Positions 27,280 through 36,302 of a DNA stretch of 56,799 bases are shown piece by piece; positions within the stretch are counted from its first letter, which is position 1, and every line of letters starts with the position of its first letter. Source of the stretch: Gammaproteobacteria bacterium (GTDB lineage Bacteria > Pseudomonadota > Gammaproteobacteria > Chromatiales > Chromatiaceae). A model generated the notes under the pieces. The model had not been told where the DNA came from and made no database searches. It saw nothing but the letters and a program-made list of their open reading frames with translations. The position numbers and the translations under genes were made by a program. The stretch covers positions 36,725 through 93,523 of the forward strand of contig JAGRGY010000009.1 in NCBI GenBank assembly GCA_020445255.1, written 5' to 3'.

Positions 27280-28602
27280 ATGGGGCGCGCGTCCGGTGAT
27301 CCAAGGCTGGCAGCGGTCAGCAATGTGCTGGCAGTGACCGACGGTCGCTCACTCGATGCGGTCGTGGCCGCGAATGCGCATTCCGTCGACGAACGCGACC
27401 GCGCGCTGGTTGCCGAATTGAGCTACGGCGTGTGCCGCTGGTACAGACGACTGGATGCGTTGATCGGGGGGCTGCTGCAGCGACCCTTCAAGGCCCGCGA
27501 CCGCGACCTGCACATGCTGCTGCTGGTCGGCGCGTATCAGCTGCTGCACAGCCGGGTCCCCGGACATGCGGCGGTGTCGACGGCGGTCGACGCCTGCCGG
27601 CTCCTCGGCAAGGGCTGGGCCAGCAAGCTGGTCAACGGTGTGCTGCGCCGCCTGCAGCGTGAGCAGGCCCAGCTCGAGGCCGACGTCGATCGCGTGCCGG
27701 CAGTGCGCTACGCACAACCTGACTGGTTGTACGAGCAGATCGTCTCTGGATGGCCGGCGCAAGCCGCAACCATTCTGCAAGCCTTGCAGCAGCGGCCGCC
27801 GATGGTACTGCGCGTCGACACCGCCAGGATCGCGCGAGCCGACTACCTCGCCGGACTCGCACAGCACGGGATCGTGGCGCGTGCGCACGCCACCGTCGAC
27901 TCTGCCGTGGTGCTCGATCGCGCGGTAGCCGTCGAACAGCTGCCGGATTTCGACCGCGGACTGGTATCGGTGCAGGACGCGGGGGCGCAGCTTGCCGCCG
28001 CCTGGCTCGACCTGCAGCCCGGCCAGTGCGTACTCGACGCATGTGCGGCCCCGGGCGGCAAGACGCTGGCCATCCTGCAACGCGCCACCGGACTGGACGT
28101 CACGGCGCTCGACATCGATGCCGAACGCCTGCAGCGCGTCGCCCAGAATCTCGCGCGCGCCGAGGTGCACGCGGATCTGGTCGTCGCCGATGCCGCGTTG
28201 CCGCCGGCGGAGGGCTGGGGGGCGGGGAACTATGCGCGCATCCTGGTCGATGCACCGTGTTCGGCAACCGGTGTGATGCGCCGTCATCCGGACATTCGCC
28301 TGTTGCGTCGTGCGTCCGATGTCGAGGCACTGGTCGCGCGTCAGGCGGCGATTCTCGACGCGCTGTGGCCGCTGCTGGCGCCGCGTGGTCGTTTGCTGTA
28401 CGTGACCTGTTCGCTGCTGCCAGCCGAGAACGCCCGGCAGATCGACGCCTTCGTCGAACGCCATGCGGATGCGTTGGTCGCCGAATTGCCGATTGGGCCC
28501 GGCCTGCGCGCGGGCAAAGGTGTACAGTTGCTGCCTGGGGTCGACGACACCGACGGATTCTTCTATGCCGCACTGATCAAGGGAGCTTCCAACAATGCGT
28601 GA
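27280..28602 (+). CDS. rsmB: 16S rRNA (cytosine-967-C5)-methyltransferase
   Basis: A 440-residue RsmB/Sun. The N-terminal NusB-like RNA-binding domain (about 1-140) is followed by the SAM-binding methyltransferase core: LDACAAPGGKTLAILQ, then VDAPCSATGVMRRHPDIRLLRR with one catalytic Cys and LYVTCSLLPAENARQID with the other. Member of the conserved def-fmt-rsmB block. In E. coli trkA follows directly; here DUF4390, ntrYX, ybaK and a chemoreceptor intervene. Confidence 0.95.
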   Translation: MGRASGDPRLAAVSNVLAVTDGRSLDAVVAANAHSVDERDRALVAELSYGVCRWYRRLDALIGGLLQRPFKARDRDLHMLLLVGAYQLLHSRVPGHAAVSTAVDACRLLGKGWASKLVNGVLRRLQREQAQLEADVDRVPAVRYAQPDWLYEQIVSGWPAQAATILQALQQRPPMVLRVDTARIARADYLAGLAQHGIVARAHATVDSAVVLDRAVAVEQLPDFDRGLVSVQDAGAQLAAAWLDLQPGQCVLDACAAPGGKTLAILQRATGLDVTALDIDAERLQRVAQNLARAEVHADLVVADAALPPAEGWGAGNYARILVDAPCSATGVMRRHPDIRLLRRASDVEALVARQAAILDALWPLLAPRGRLLYVTCSLLPAENARQIDAFVERHADALVAELPIGPGLRAGKGVQLLPGVDDTDGFFYAALIKGASNNA

Positions 28603-28753
28603 CACGATCGATTTGGCTGCAGGGTATTGCATCCCCGCGCTGCACGGCTTTTCGAGCGCCCGCGGTCGCGCGCACCCTGCCGCCTGAACCGCACCCCAAA
28701 CGCCGATCCGATTTGCGCAGAATCACCGCAAGCTCCCTGAACGCGCCGGCCGA

Positions 28754-29317
28754 ATGAGAATGGAATTCTTTGTGCGCACCCTTCCGGCCCTTCTCTTGCT
28801 GACGCTGTCGCTCGCCGTGCATGCCGATGCGGTCGATTTCCGTCGCGTGGCGTTGACGCTCGACGACAACGACACGATCCTGCTCGACGCCGATATCCAC
28901 TTCAATCTGACCGACACTGTGATTGAAGCGCTTGAGAACGGCGTGCCGCTGACGTTCGAGACGCATGTACAGATGCGGCGGGCGGACGCGTGGGTCTGGG
29001 AGGCGGATGTCGTCGAGCACCGCTTGCGCACGGTGCTGCAATACCGGCCGCTGTCGGGATTGTACGAACTGCGCGACCTGCAGGGTGAGCGGCGGCTGTC
29101 GTTCGCGACCCGCGATGCCGCACTGGGCACGCTCGGCCGCATCGTCGGCATGCCGATCGTGACCCGCGGCAAGCTCGACCTGGACCAGGACTACCTGGTC
29201 CGGCTCAACGTGCGCCTGGACATCGAGGCGCTGCCGCTGCCGCTGCGTCCGGCCGCCTATCTGAAGAGCGATTGGCGCATCGCCAGCGACCCGTGGGAGT
29301 GGCGGTTGCGGCCGTGA
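28754..29317 (+). CDS. Exported DUF4390 protein
   Basis: A 187-residue protein with a signal peptide (FFVRTLPALLLLTLSLAVHA). The mature part is DUF4390: LDDNDTILLDADIHFNLTDTVIEALENG early, WRVADAWVWE-like region in the middle, and the C-terminal LRPAAYLKSDWRI. Function unknown. The gene regularly precedes ntrY-like kinases in beta- and gammaproteobacteria, here with 21 bases between, so a role linked to that sensor is plausible but unproven. Confidence 0.85.
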   Translation: MRMEFFVRTLPALLLLTLSLAVHADAVDFRRVALTLDDNDTILLDADIHFNLTDTVIEALENGVPLTFETHVQMRRADAWVWEADVVEHRLRTVLQYRPLSGLYELRDLQGERRLSFATRDAALGTLGRIVGMPIVTRGKLDLDQDYLVRLNVRLDIEALPLPLRPAAYLKSDWRIASDPWEWRLRP

Positions 29318-29338
29318 CGGCCGGCACCCCGACCTGAT

Positions 29339-31522
29339 ATGAGCCGCCGGCGCTTCGATACCCTCGCCGCCCTGATGCTGGTCGTGCTGCTGCTCGCGGC
29401 ACTTCACATGATCAGCTCCGCCGTGCAACGCTCCGAAGACCTCGGGCGCTGGTTCATGCCGCTGCTGCTGTTCAGCGTCATCGGGCTGGTACTGCTGTTC
29501 ATACTGGTCGGCTGGAACCTCTGGCAGCTGTTGCGCGACTACCGCCGACGCGTCGCAGGGTCACGCCTCAGTGCGCGCCTGTCGGTGATGTTCCTGGTGC
29601 TCGCCCTGCTGCCGGTCAGCGTGGTGTATTTCTACTCAATGCGGTTTCTGTCCAGCGGCATCGACAGCTGGTTCGATCTCCAGGTCGACAGCGCGATGGA
29701 GGACGCACTGACGCTGAGCAAGCTCTCGCTCGACCTGCACAAGCGCGAACGCCTGAAGCTCACCGAGAACCTGCTGGCCACGATCGAAGACACCTCGCAG
29801 ACGGCGATCGCACTGAATATCAGCGGTTTGCGCGCGACTTCAGGTGCTGTCGAAATGGACCTGTTCACCGTGCAGGGCAAGCTGCTTGCGCTCAGTCACG
29901 TCAATCCCGAGGTGCTGTTGCCGACACCACCGGACAGCGGCATGGTGCAGCAGGTGGTTGGCGGCGAGGACTATGTCGGCGTCGCGACCGGGGCCGACGG
30001 CCGCCTGCTGGTCCGCTGTCTGGTGCGCGACCGGCTCGAGCGCGGCATCGTGTTGCAGGCGCTGTATCCGGTGCCCGAATCGCTGAGCGACCTCAGCGGC
30101 AACGTGCAGCAGGCATACGAAACCTATCGCACCCGCGCCTACATGCGCTCGCAGATCAAGTTCACCTTCGCGCTGAGCCTGTCGCTGGTTCTGCTGCTCG
30201 GTGTGTTCGCGGCGACCTGGGCCGCGGTGTTCACGGCGCGTCGCCTGGTCCAGCCGATCAGCGACATCGCCGAGGGTACGCGTGCGGTCGCCGAAGGCGA
30301 CTACGACAAACAGCTGCCGCTGCCGAAGGTCGAGGACGAACTCGGTTTCCTGGTGTCGTCGTTCAACGCCATGACCCGGCGCATCGCGCGAGCCCGCGAC
30401 GCGCTCGAGAAGAGCCGGCGCGAGTTGCTGAATCAGCACAATTATCTGGAGACGGTGCTCGGCGGCCTGTCAACCGGGGTCATGGCGCTCGATGCCGAAG
30501 GCCGCATCCAGACCGCGAACCGCGCCGCGAACCAGATCCTGGGCCTCGACGTTGGCGAACTGGAAACGCAGCCGTTGCGCGCGCTGGGCGATCGCAACGA
30601 GTCGCTGAAGCCTTTTGTCGAACGCGTGCTCGAGGGATTCGACAGCGGCATGCACGAGGGCCGCGCCGAGATCGCGCTGTACCGCGGCGGTGGGCGCCAG
30701 GTCTTGTTGTGCCGGCATTCGCCGCTGGACGTCGCCACCGGTGAGCCCACCGGGCACGTACTGGTGTTCGACGATGTCACCGAGCTGCTCAAGGCCCAGC
30801 GCGACGCGGCATGGGGTGAGGTCGCACGCCGTCTCGCCCACGAGATCAAGAACCCGCTCACGCCGATCCAGTTGTCTGCCGAACGCCTGCGCCACAAGTA
30901 CCTCGGCAAACTGCCGAACGAAGATGCACGCGTGCTCGATCGAGCCACGCACACGATTGTCCAGCAGGTCGAGGCGATGAAGGCGATGGTCAACGACTTC
31001 TCCGACTACGCGAAGCCAACACGGCTGAACATCGAACCGCTGCAGATCGACGCGCTGCTTGCCGCTGTGCTTGCCTTGTACGAGGGCGGGACGCAGCATG
31101 TCACGCTGGCGACCGGGGCGCCGGGGCTCGTCATCGAGGCCGACCCGGTGCGCCTGCGTCAGGTTATGCACAACCTGCTCAAGAACGCACTCGAGGCCAG
31201 CGGCGAGCGCGGGGAGGTACGCGTGTCCAGCCGTATCGGCGAGGAAGAGGGGAATCATTTCGTGGAGATCGCGGTCAGCGACAACGGCCCGGGTTTCGAT
31301 CCGGAACTGATCCAACAGGTTTTCGAACCCTACGTGACCAGCAAGACCAAGGGTACCGGTCTCGGCCTGGCGATCGTCAAACGCATCGTCGCCGAACATG
31401 GCGGCCTGGTGCATGCGGAGAACCCGGTCGACGGTGGAGGTCGCGTCGTCCTGCGCCTTCCCGCGCATCTGGCGCAGCGCGCCGGCAGCGCCGACGGCGT
31501 GCGCAGTGGGGGCATGTCATGA
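29339..31522 (+). CDS. ntrY: NtrY-like sensor histidine kinase
   Basis: A 727-residue membrane kinase. Several N-terminal transmembrane helices (about 8-25, 36-60, 78-100) and one more at about 277-300 frame a periplasmic loop. HAMP follows at about 300-355, PAS at about 365-475, HisKA with His501 in RRLAHEIKNPLTPIQ, and HATPase_c with HNLLKNALEASG, DNGPGFDP and KGTGLGLAIVKRI. NtrY-type kinases sense redox or nitrogen state and phosphorylate NtrX. The stop overlaps the ntrX start by four bases. Signal sensed is unknown. Confidence 0.92.
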   Translation: MSRRRFDTLAALMLVVLLLAALHMISSAVQRSEDLGRWFMPLLLFSVIGLVLLFILVGWNLWQLLRDYRRRVAGSRLSARLSVMFLVLALLPVSVVYFYSMRFLSSGIDSWFDLQVDSAMEDALTLSKLSLDLHKRERLKLTENLLATIEDTSQTAIALNISGLRATSGAVEMDLFTVQGKLLALSHVNPEVLLPTPPDSGMVQQVVGGEDYVGVATGADGRLLVRCLVRDRLERGIVLQALYPVPESLSDLSGNVQQAYETYRTRAYMRSQIKFTFALSLSLVLLLGVFAATWAAVFTARRLVQPISDIAEGTRAVAEGDYDKQLPLPKVEDELGFLVSSFNAMTRRIARARDALEKSRRELLNQHNYLETVLGGLSTGVMALDAEGRIQTANRAANQILGLDVGELETQPLRALGDRNESLKPFVERVLEGFDSGMHEGRAEIALYRGGGRQVLLCRHSPLDVATGEPTGHVLVFDDVTELLKAQRDAAWGEVARRLAHEIKNPLTPIQLSAERLRHKYLGKLPNEDARVLDRATHTIVQQVEAMKAMVNDFSDYAKPTRLNIEPLQIDALLAAVLALYEGGTQHVTLATGAPGLVIEADPVRLRQVMHNLLKNALEASGERGEVRVSSRIGEEEGNHFVEIAVSDNGPGFDPELIQQVFEPYVTSKTKGTGLGLAIVKRIVAEHGGLVHAENPVDGGGRVVLRLPAHLAQRAGSADGVRSGGMS

Positions 31523-32886
31523 GTGCGCCGCGCATCCTGGTCGTCGACGACGAACCCGACATCCGTGAATCGGTGCGCGATATCCTCGAAGACGAGAACT
31601 ACAGCGTGGTGACGGCCGAGAATGCGGCTGCTGCACGCAAGTCGCTGCGTGACGGCCGTCCCGAGCTTATCCTGCTCGACATCTGGATGCCGGACGATGA
31701 CGGCATCACGCTGCTGAAAGAGTGGGCCGAGGGCCGCGGGCTGCCTTGCCCGGTGATCATGATGTCCGGCCACGGCACGGTCGAGACCGCGGTCGAGGCG
31801 ACGCGCCTGGGTGCCTACGATTTTCTCGAGAAACCGCTGTCGCTGGTCAAGCTGCTGCTGACGGTCGAGCGTGCGCTCGAGGCCGACCGGCTGGCGCAGG
31901 AGAACGTCGGCCTCAAGCGGCGCGGTTCTCCGCTGATCGAGCCGATTGGACGCAGCGCGGTGATTCAGCGCCTGCGCGAGCAGGTCAAACGCGTTGCCCA
32001 GCACGACAGCTGGGTGTTGATCTCGGGCGAAGCCGGCAGTGGGCGCGAGACCTTCGCACGCTATCTGCACGCCCACAGTTCACGCCGTGACCGCCCGTTC
32101 ATCGATGTCGCGGTGTCGGCGATCAGTCCGGGCAATGCCGCGCGCGAGCTGTTCGGCAGCGAGCGCGATGGCGCGATCAGCTATGGCCGGCTGGAACAGG
32201 CCGCCGGCGGCACGCTGTTTCTGGACGAGGTGGCCGACATGGACCTCGAGGCCCAGGCGCAACTGGTCGGCGCGCTGGACACCGGGTCGTTCATGCGCGT
32301 CGGCGGCTCGTCGCCGGTCACGATCGACGTGCGCGTGATCGCGGCCACCCAGCGCGACCTGCACCTGGCGGTCGAGCAGGGCACGTTCCGCGAGGACCTG
32401 TTCTATCAGCTCAACGTGGTGCCGCTGCTGGTGCCGCCGCTGCGCGAACACCGCGAGGACATTCCGGAGCTGCTGCAGAGCGCCGTTGACCGGCTGGTCG
32501 AGCAGGAGAAGCTGCCCTATCGGAGATTCTCGATCGGCGCGCAGAATGCGCTGCGCAATCACGCCTGGCCCGGCAATATCCGCGAGCTGAAGAACCTCGT
32601 GCAACGGATCCTGATCCTCGGCACCGGCGACGAGGTGAGTGCGCAGGAGGTCGAGGCGGCGATGGGTGCGGTGCAGGGTGCCGGTGCGGTGGCCGCGGTA
32701 CCGGGAGTGTCGTTCGACCAGCCGCTGCGCGACGCGCGCGACGCTTTCGAAAAGGCCTACCTCGAATACCAGTTGGAAAAGCATGGCGGCAACGTCAGCC
32801 AGATGGCCGAGGAGGCCGGCATGGAACGCACCCACCTGTACCGCAAACTGCGCGACCGCGGGATCGAGATCAAGGACCGTCGATGA
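31519..32886 (+). CDS. ntrX: NtrX-like response regulator with degenerate AAA+ motifs
   Basis: A 455-residue regulator. The receiver domain (1-120) has phospho-acceptor Asp54 in LILLDIWMP. The AAA+ domain (about 140-375) has a changed Walker A, GEAGSGRETFARYL, with Arg176 where Lys is standard, and an intact Walker B GGTLFLDEVADM. In the sigma-54 contact loop, GAFTGA is replaced by GAISYG (218-223). A Fis-type helix-turn-helix ends the protein (NVSQMAEEAGMERTHLYRKL). Without GAFTGA it probably does not remodel sigma-54 polymerase and may act as a conventional activator or repressor. It pairs with ntrY and overlaps the ybaK start. Confidence 0.92.
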   Translation: MSAPRILVVDDEPDIRESVRDILEDENYSVVTAENAAAARKSLRDGRPELILLDIWMPDDDGITLLKEWAEGRGLPCPVIMMSGHGTVETAVEATRLGAYDFLEKPLSLVKLLLTVERALEADRLAQENVGLKRRGSPLIEPIGRSAVIQRLREQVKRVAQHDSWVLISGEAGSGRETFARYLHAHSSRRDRPFIDVAVSAISPGNAARELFGSERDGAISYGRLEQAAGGTLFLDEVADMDLEAQAQLVGALDTGSFMRVGGSSPVTIDVRVIAATQRDLHLAVEQGTFREDLFYQLNVVPLLVPPLREHREDIPELLQSAVDRLVEQEKLPYRRFSIGAQNALRNHAWPGNIRELKNLVQRILILGTGDEVSAQEVEAAMGAVQGAGAVAAVPGVSFDQPLRDARDAFEKAYLEYQLEKHGGNVSQMAEEAGMERTHLYRKLRDRGIEIKDRR

Positions 32887-33359
32887 CGCCGGCGATCAGG
32901 GCCGCCCGGGCGGCGGGTGTCGCGGTGCGCGTGCACGAATATGCCCACGACCCCGGCAACCGCAATTTCGGTCTCGAGGCAGCCGAGGCGCTCGGGCTCG
33001 ATCCGCAGCGCGTGTTCAAGACCCTGCTGGTCGCGCTGAACGGCGATCCGCGCAGGCTGGCGGTGGCCGTCGTCCCGGTCTCCGGTCAGCTGGATCTGAA
33101 GGCGATGGCCGTGGCCTGTGGCGCCAAGAAGGTGGAGTTGGCAGACCCGGCGGTCGCCGAGCGTGCGACCGGTTACGTGGTGGGGGGCATCAGTCCGCTC
33201 GGCCAGAAGCGCCGGCTGCCGACCGTGGTCGATGCCAGCGCCGACCGCTACGAAACGGTGTTCGTCAGCGGCGGACGGCGCGGCCTGGATATCGAACTCG
33301 GTCCCGCTGAGCTGTGCCGCCTGTGCGCGGCGACGCTGGCGCCGGTCGGTCGCGACTGA
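32883..33359 (+). CDS. ybaK: Cys-tRNA(Pro)/Cys-tRNA(Cys) deacylase YbaK
   Basis: A 158-residue YbaK-type trans-editing enzyme that hydrolyses mischarged aminoacyl-tRNA. Conserved parts are the N-terminal ALGLDPQRVFKTLLV with the catalytic-region Lys, the central AVVPVSGQLDLKAMA, and GYVVGGISPLGQKRRLPTVVD, the signature that separates YbaK from ProX and YeaK. The ATG overlaps the ntrX stop by four bases, so it is translated from the same message, but this need not imply a shared function. Convergent with the CZB chemoreceptor gene. Confidence 0.93.
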   Translation: MTPAIRAARAAGVAVRVHEYAHDPGNRNFGLEAAEALGLDPQRVFKTLLVALNGDPRRLAVAVVPVSGQLDLKAMAVACGAKKVELADPAVAERATGYVVGGISPLGQKRRLPTVVDASADRYETVFVSGGRRGLDIELGPAELCRLCAATLAPVGRD

Positions 33360-33365
33360 CCACGA

Positions 33366-34481
33366 TCAGACGGCGTCGGCCCACCGGTTGACGTCTTCGC
33401 GGATCCGGTCCAGGCAGGAGAAAACGTCGTGGCTGGCGGATTCCATCGTGTGCAGGGCCTGCATGAGGGCGTCGTAGTCGGGCGTGTCGGTGTCCAGCAT
33501 CGCGAATACCTGTTTCGTCGTCTCGTGCACCTTCTCATGCGGCCGCTCGAGCGACGGATAGTGTTTCGAGCTGGCGAAGAATTCGTGGCCCTCGCCTTCG
33601 TCGTACCACTTGCCGAGGCGGCAGTTGTGGTGGTTGACGAAATCGAACGCCGGAGCGCGCTGATTGACCGAAAGATAGGTGTTGACCTTCCACACCACGT
33701 GATCGAGCTTGGCCAGGCTGACGAACACGTTGTCGGCCATCTGGCCGAGGTCGGCGAATGAGCCGGTCACGTAGGTGTACATCGCGTCGAGGCGCTGCTT
33801 GAACTCGCCGGTCTCGGTATCGAGTTTTTCGGTTTTGTTGACCAGGCTGTCGAATGCGCCGCCAACCCGGGCCACGTTCTGCTGCAGCGCCTGGATCACG
33901 CCGTCGGTCTCGACGATGGCCGTCTGGGTGCGGTCGGCCAGGTTGCGCACCTCGTCGGCGACCACGGCAAAACCGCGGCCATGCTCGCCGGCGCGGGCCG
34001 CCTCGATCGCGGCGTTGAGCGCGAGCAGGTTGGTCTGTTCGGCGATGCTGCGGATCAATGCCAGCACGTTGCTGATCTGCCCGGCGCGCTGAGTCATCTC
34101 CTGCACCGAGGTGCCTGACTCGGCGGCCAGCGCCGACAGCCCATTGAGCCCGCCCGCGATCTCATCGCTGTTGCCGGCCAGATGTGAGAAATCCGTGCGG
34201 ATCGTACCGGCGCAGGTGAGCGTGGCCTTGGCCGCCTGCACGGCGCCTGCCAGCGCCCCCTGGATGTCGCCGAGACATCGCTTCAATTCCTTGTTCTGCA
34301 TCTCCATCAGGGCGTTCAGCTGTCCCTCGCGCTGTTGCACGAGCAGGTCCATGGCCTGGTTGCGCTGTTCGGCATCGGCCAGGCGCGCCTGCGCATCGGC
34401 GAGCTGTTCCCTGAGGTCGTCCGCCTCTCCGCGCAATGTCGCCAACTCCTTGGACTTGTTGATGTTTCCGAACCAGGGCAT
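33366..34481 (-). CDS. Soluble methyl-accepting chemotaxis protein with CZB zinc-binding domain
   Basis: A 371-residue chemoreceptor without any transmembrane segment. Residues 10-70 are a coiled coil, 75-240 a short signalling region with [19 protein letters not shown] at about 148-166, and 250-371 a CZB domain. The zinc ligands expected in CZB are present: His261 (LDHVVWKVN), Cys287 ([10 protein letters not shown]), His315 and His319 (RPHEKVHE). H. pylori TlpD has the same order and senses oxidants such as HOCl through its zinc-thiolate; that role here is inference. A sigma-28-like promoter lies 51 bases before the ATG. Confidence 0.92.
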   Translation of the reverse strand: MPWFGNINKSKELATLRGEADDLREQLADAQARLADAEQRNQAMDLLVQQREGQLNALMEMQNKELKRCLGDIQGALAGAVQAAKATLTCAGTIRTDFSHLAGNSDEIAGGLNGLSALAAESGTSVQEMTQRAGQISNVLALIRSIAEQTNLLALNAAIEAARAGEHGRGFAVVADEVRNLADRTQTAIVETDGVIQALQQNVARVGGAFDSLVNKTEKLDTETGEFKQRLDAMYTYVTGSFADLGQMADNVFVSLAKLDHVVWKVNTYLSVNQRAPAFDFVNHHNCRLGKWYDEGEGHEFFASSKHYPSLERPHEKVHETTKQVFAMLDTDTPDYDALMQALHTMESASHDVFSCLDRIREDVNRWADAV

Positions 34482-34912
34482 CGAAGTTCTCCAGGTTTCT
34501 TGAATCGCCGGATGTACTGCCGGCTTCCCCGACTATCGGCCCGCTCGACGTTAACTTGACTCAAGTTGGTGCAGTGCCCGGTCGGAGTCCCTTGCGCCTC
34601 ACGACCCAAGTGCGTCGCCGCTGACGCGGCGGCAATCCCGGTGTCGGCGGGGTCGCCGCCGTGCCTGCCCTGGCCCGATGCGACCCGGGTGCCCCGGGCC
34701 GATTCGGGGACGCGGCACAACGGTCTGCGCGGGCTGTCGTGCGACAACCCGCATCGTGCAGGCGCAAACACTGCGCTCCACCTGAGCGATCCCGCCAGCG
34801 AACGGTCGCATGTGCGGGCGTCCCGCCGGCATGCTGATGGCCCCGGGGACCCGCGCTTAGGCGAGATGACGCTAGAATGCGCGATGTACTCCCAATTACG
34901 ACACACACCCGC
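34482..34912. other. Divergent intergenic region between the CZB chemoreceptor gene and trkA
   Basis: 431 bases. It holds the chemoreceptor's sigma-28-like promoter (34533-34559) and, near the right end, a TAGAAT box (34873-34878) that may be the -10 of trkA without a convincing -35. The rest is GC-rich and featureless to my reading. Confidence 0.5.
34533..34559 (-). promoter_or_regulatory. Sigma-28 (FliA)-like promoter of the CZB chemoreceptor gene
   Basis: Minus strand: TCAAGTTA, exactly 11 bases, then GCCGATAG. The -10 matches the FliA consensus GCCGATAA at seven of eight bases and the -35 matches TAAAGTTT at six of eight. Its end is 51 bases before the ATG at 34481. Confidence 0.82.
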
Positions 34913-36286
34913 GTGAAGATCATCATCCTCGGGGCCGGTCAGGTCGGCACCACTGTCGCTTACAACCTGTCGAACGAGGCCAACGACATCACGGTGGTCG
35001 ACATGGACAGCGCGCTGCTGCGCGAGCTGCAGGACCGCCTGGATATCCGCACCGTGCAGGGCCAGGCGTCGCATCCCGACGTGCTGCAGCGCGCCGGCGC
35101 CGATGACGCCGACATGGTGATCGCGGTCACCAACAGCGACGAGACCAACATGGTCGCGTGCCAGACCTGCTGGACGCTGTTCCACACCCCGACCAAGATC
35201 GCGCGCGTACGTGCCCCCGAATACCTGGTCCATCCGGCGCTGTTCAGCCAGGGCGCGCTGCCGATCGACGTGCTGATCAGTCCGGAGCAGCTGGTCACCG
35301 ATTACATCCTGCGCCTGATCGAACATCCCGGCGCACTGCAGGTGCTGGATTTCGCCGGCGGCCGTGTTCGCCTCGTCGCGGTGCGCGCGTACTATGGCGG
35401 ACCGCTGGTCAGCCACGAACTGCGCACGCTGAACGAGCACCTGCGCGGTGCCGAGGCCCGCGTCGCCGCGATCTATCGCAAGGGCAAGGCGATCAAGCCC
35501 GAGGGGCATACCGTGATCGAGCCGGACGACGAGGTTTTCTTCGTCGCCGCTTCGAACAACATCCCGGCCGTGATGGCCGAACTGCGTAAGGCCGAAAAGC
35601 CATTCCGGCGACTGATGTTCGCCGGCGGCGGCAACATCGGCAAGCGCCTCGCGGCGGCACTCGAGAACGACTTCCGGGTCAAGATCATCGAGCACAACGA
35701 GCAGCAGGCGCGCCAGGTCGCCGAGCAGCTGCACCACACGATCGTGCTGCAGGGCGACGCCGCCGACGAGGACCTCCTGCTCGAGGAGAACATCGAGGAC
35801 ACCGACGTGTTCTGCGCCGTGACCAACGACGACGAGGCCAACATCCTGTCGGCGATGCTGGCCAAGCGGCTGGGCGCGCGCAAGGTCATGGCACTGATCA
35901 ACCGCGCCGCCTATGTCGACCTGGTCCAGTCCGGTGCGGTCGACATCGCAATCTCGCCGCAACAGGCAACCATTGGCACCCTGCTGACCCATGTACGCCG
36001 CGGTGACGTGGTCATGGTGCACTCGCTCCGCCGCGGTGCGGCAGAGGCGATCGAGGCCGTCGCGCATGGTGACAAGGACTCGTCGAAGGTGGTCGGGCGC
36101 GCGGTCGGCGAGACCAAGCTGCCGCCCGGCGCCAGCATCGGTGCGATCGTGCGCGGTGACGACGTGATCATCGCCCACCACGACACGGTCATCGAGTCCG
36201 AGGACCACGTGATCCTGTTCCTGACCGACAAGCGCCGGATCAACGACGTCGAACGCCTGTTCCAGGTCGGCATCACCTTCCTCTAG
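34913..36286 (+). CDS. trkA: Trk K+ uptake regulatory subunit TrkA
   Basis: A 457-residue peripheral NAD-binding regulator of TrkH. It has two RCK (TrkA-N/TrkA-C) pairs: the first Rossmann motif [17 protein letters not shown] at the N-terminus, the second [16 protein letters not shown] at about residue 239. I start it at GTG 34913, giving [12 protein letters not shown], the family N-terminus and almost exactly the E. coli length (458). The open frame begins at 34877 but adds unconserved residues. trkH follows 16 bases later, so they form an operon. Confidence 0.96.
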   Translation: MKIIILGAGQVGTTVAYNLSNEANDITVVDMDSALLRELQDRLDIRTVQGQASHPDVLQRAGADDADMVIAVTNSDETNMVACQTCWTLFHTPTKIARVRAPEYLVHPALFSQGALPIDVLISPEQLVTDYILRLIEHPGALQVLDFAGGRVRLVAVRAYYGGPLVSHELRTLNEHLRGAEARVAAIYRKGKAIKPEGHTVIEPDDEVFFVAASNNIPAVMAELRKAEKPFRRLMFAGGGNIGKRLAAALENDFRVKIIEHNEQQARQVAEQLHHTIVLQGDAADEDLLLEENIEDTDVFCAVTNDDEANILSAMLAKRLGARKVMALINRAAYVDLVQSGAVDIAISPQQATIGTLLTHVRRGDVVMVHSLRRGAAEAIEAVAHGDKDSSKVVGRAVGETKLPPGASIGAIVRGDDVIIAHHDTVIESEDHVILFLTDKRRINDVERLFQVGITFL

Positions 36287-36302
36287 GAAGGCGGCGGACA
36301 AC

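Noticed and set aside
34553..34567. Palindrome AACTTGA-C-TCAAGTT as a regulator operator
   Set aside because: One arm is the -35 of the sigma-28 promoter, which explains it better; the other arm is not needed by the promoter and may be chance.
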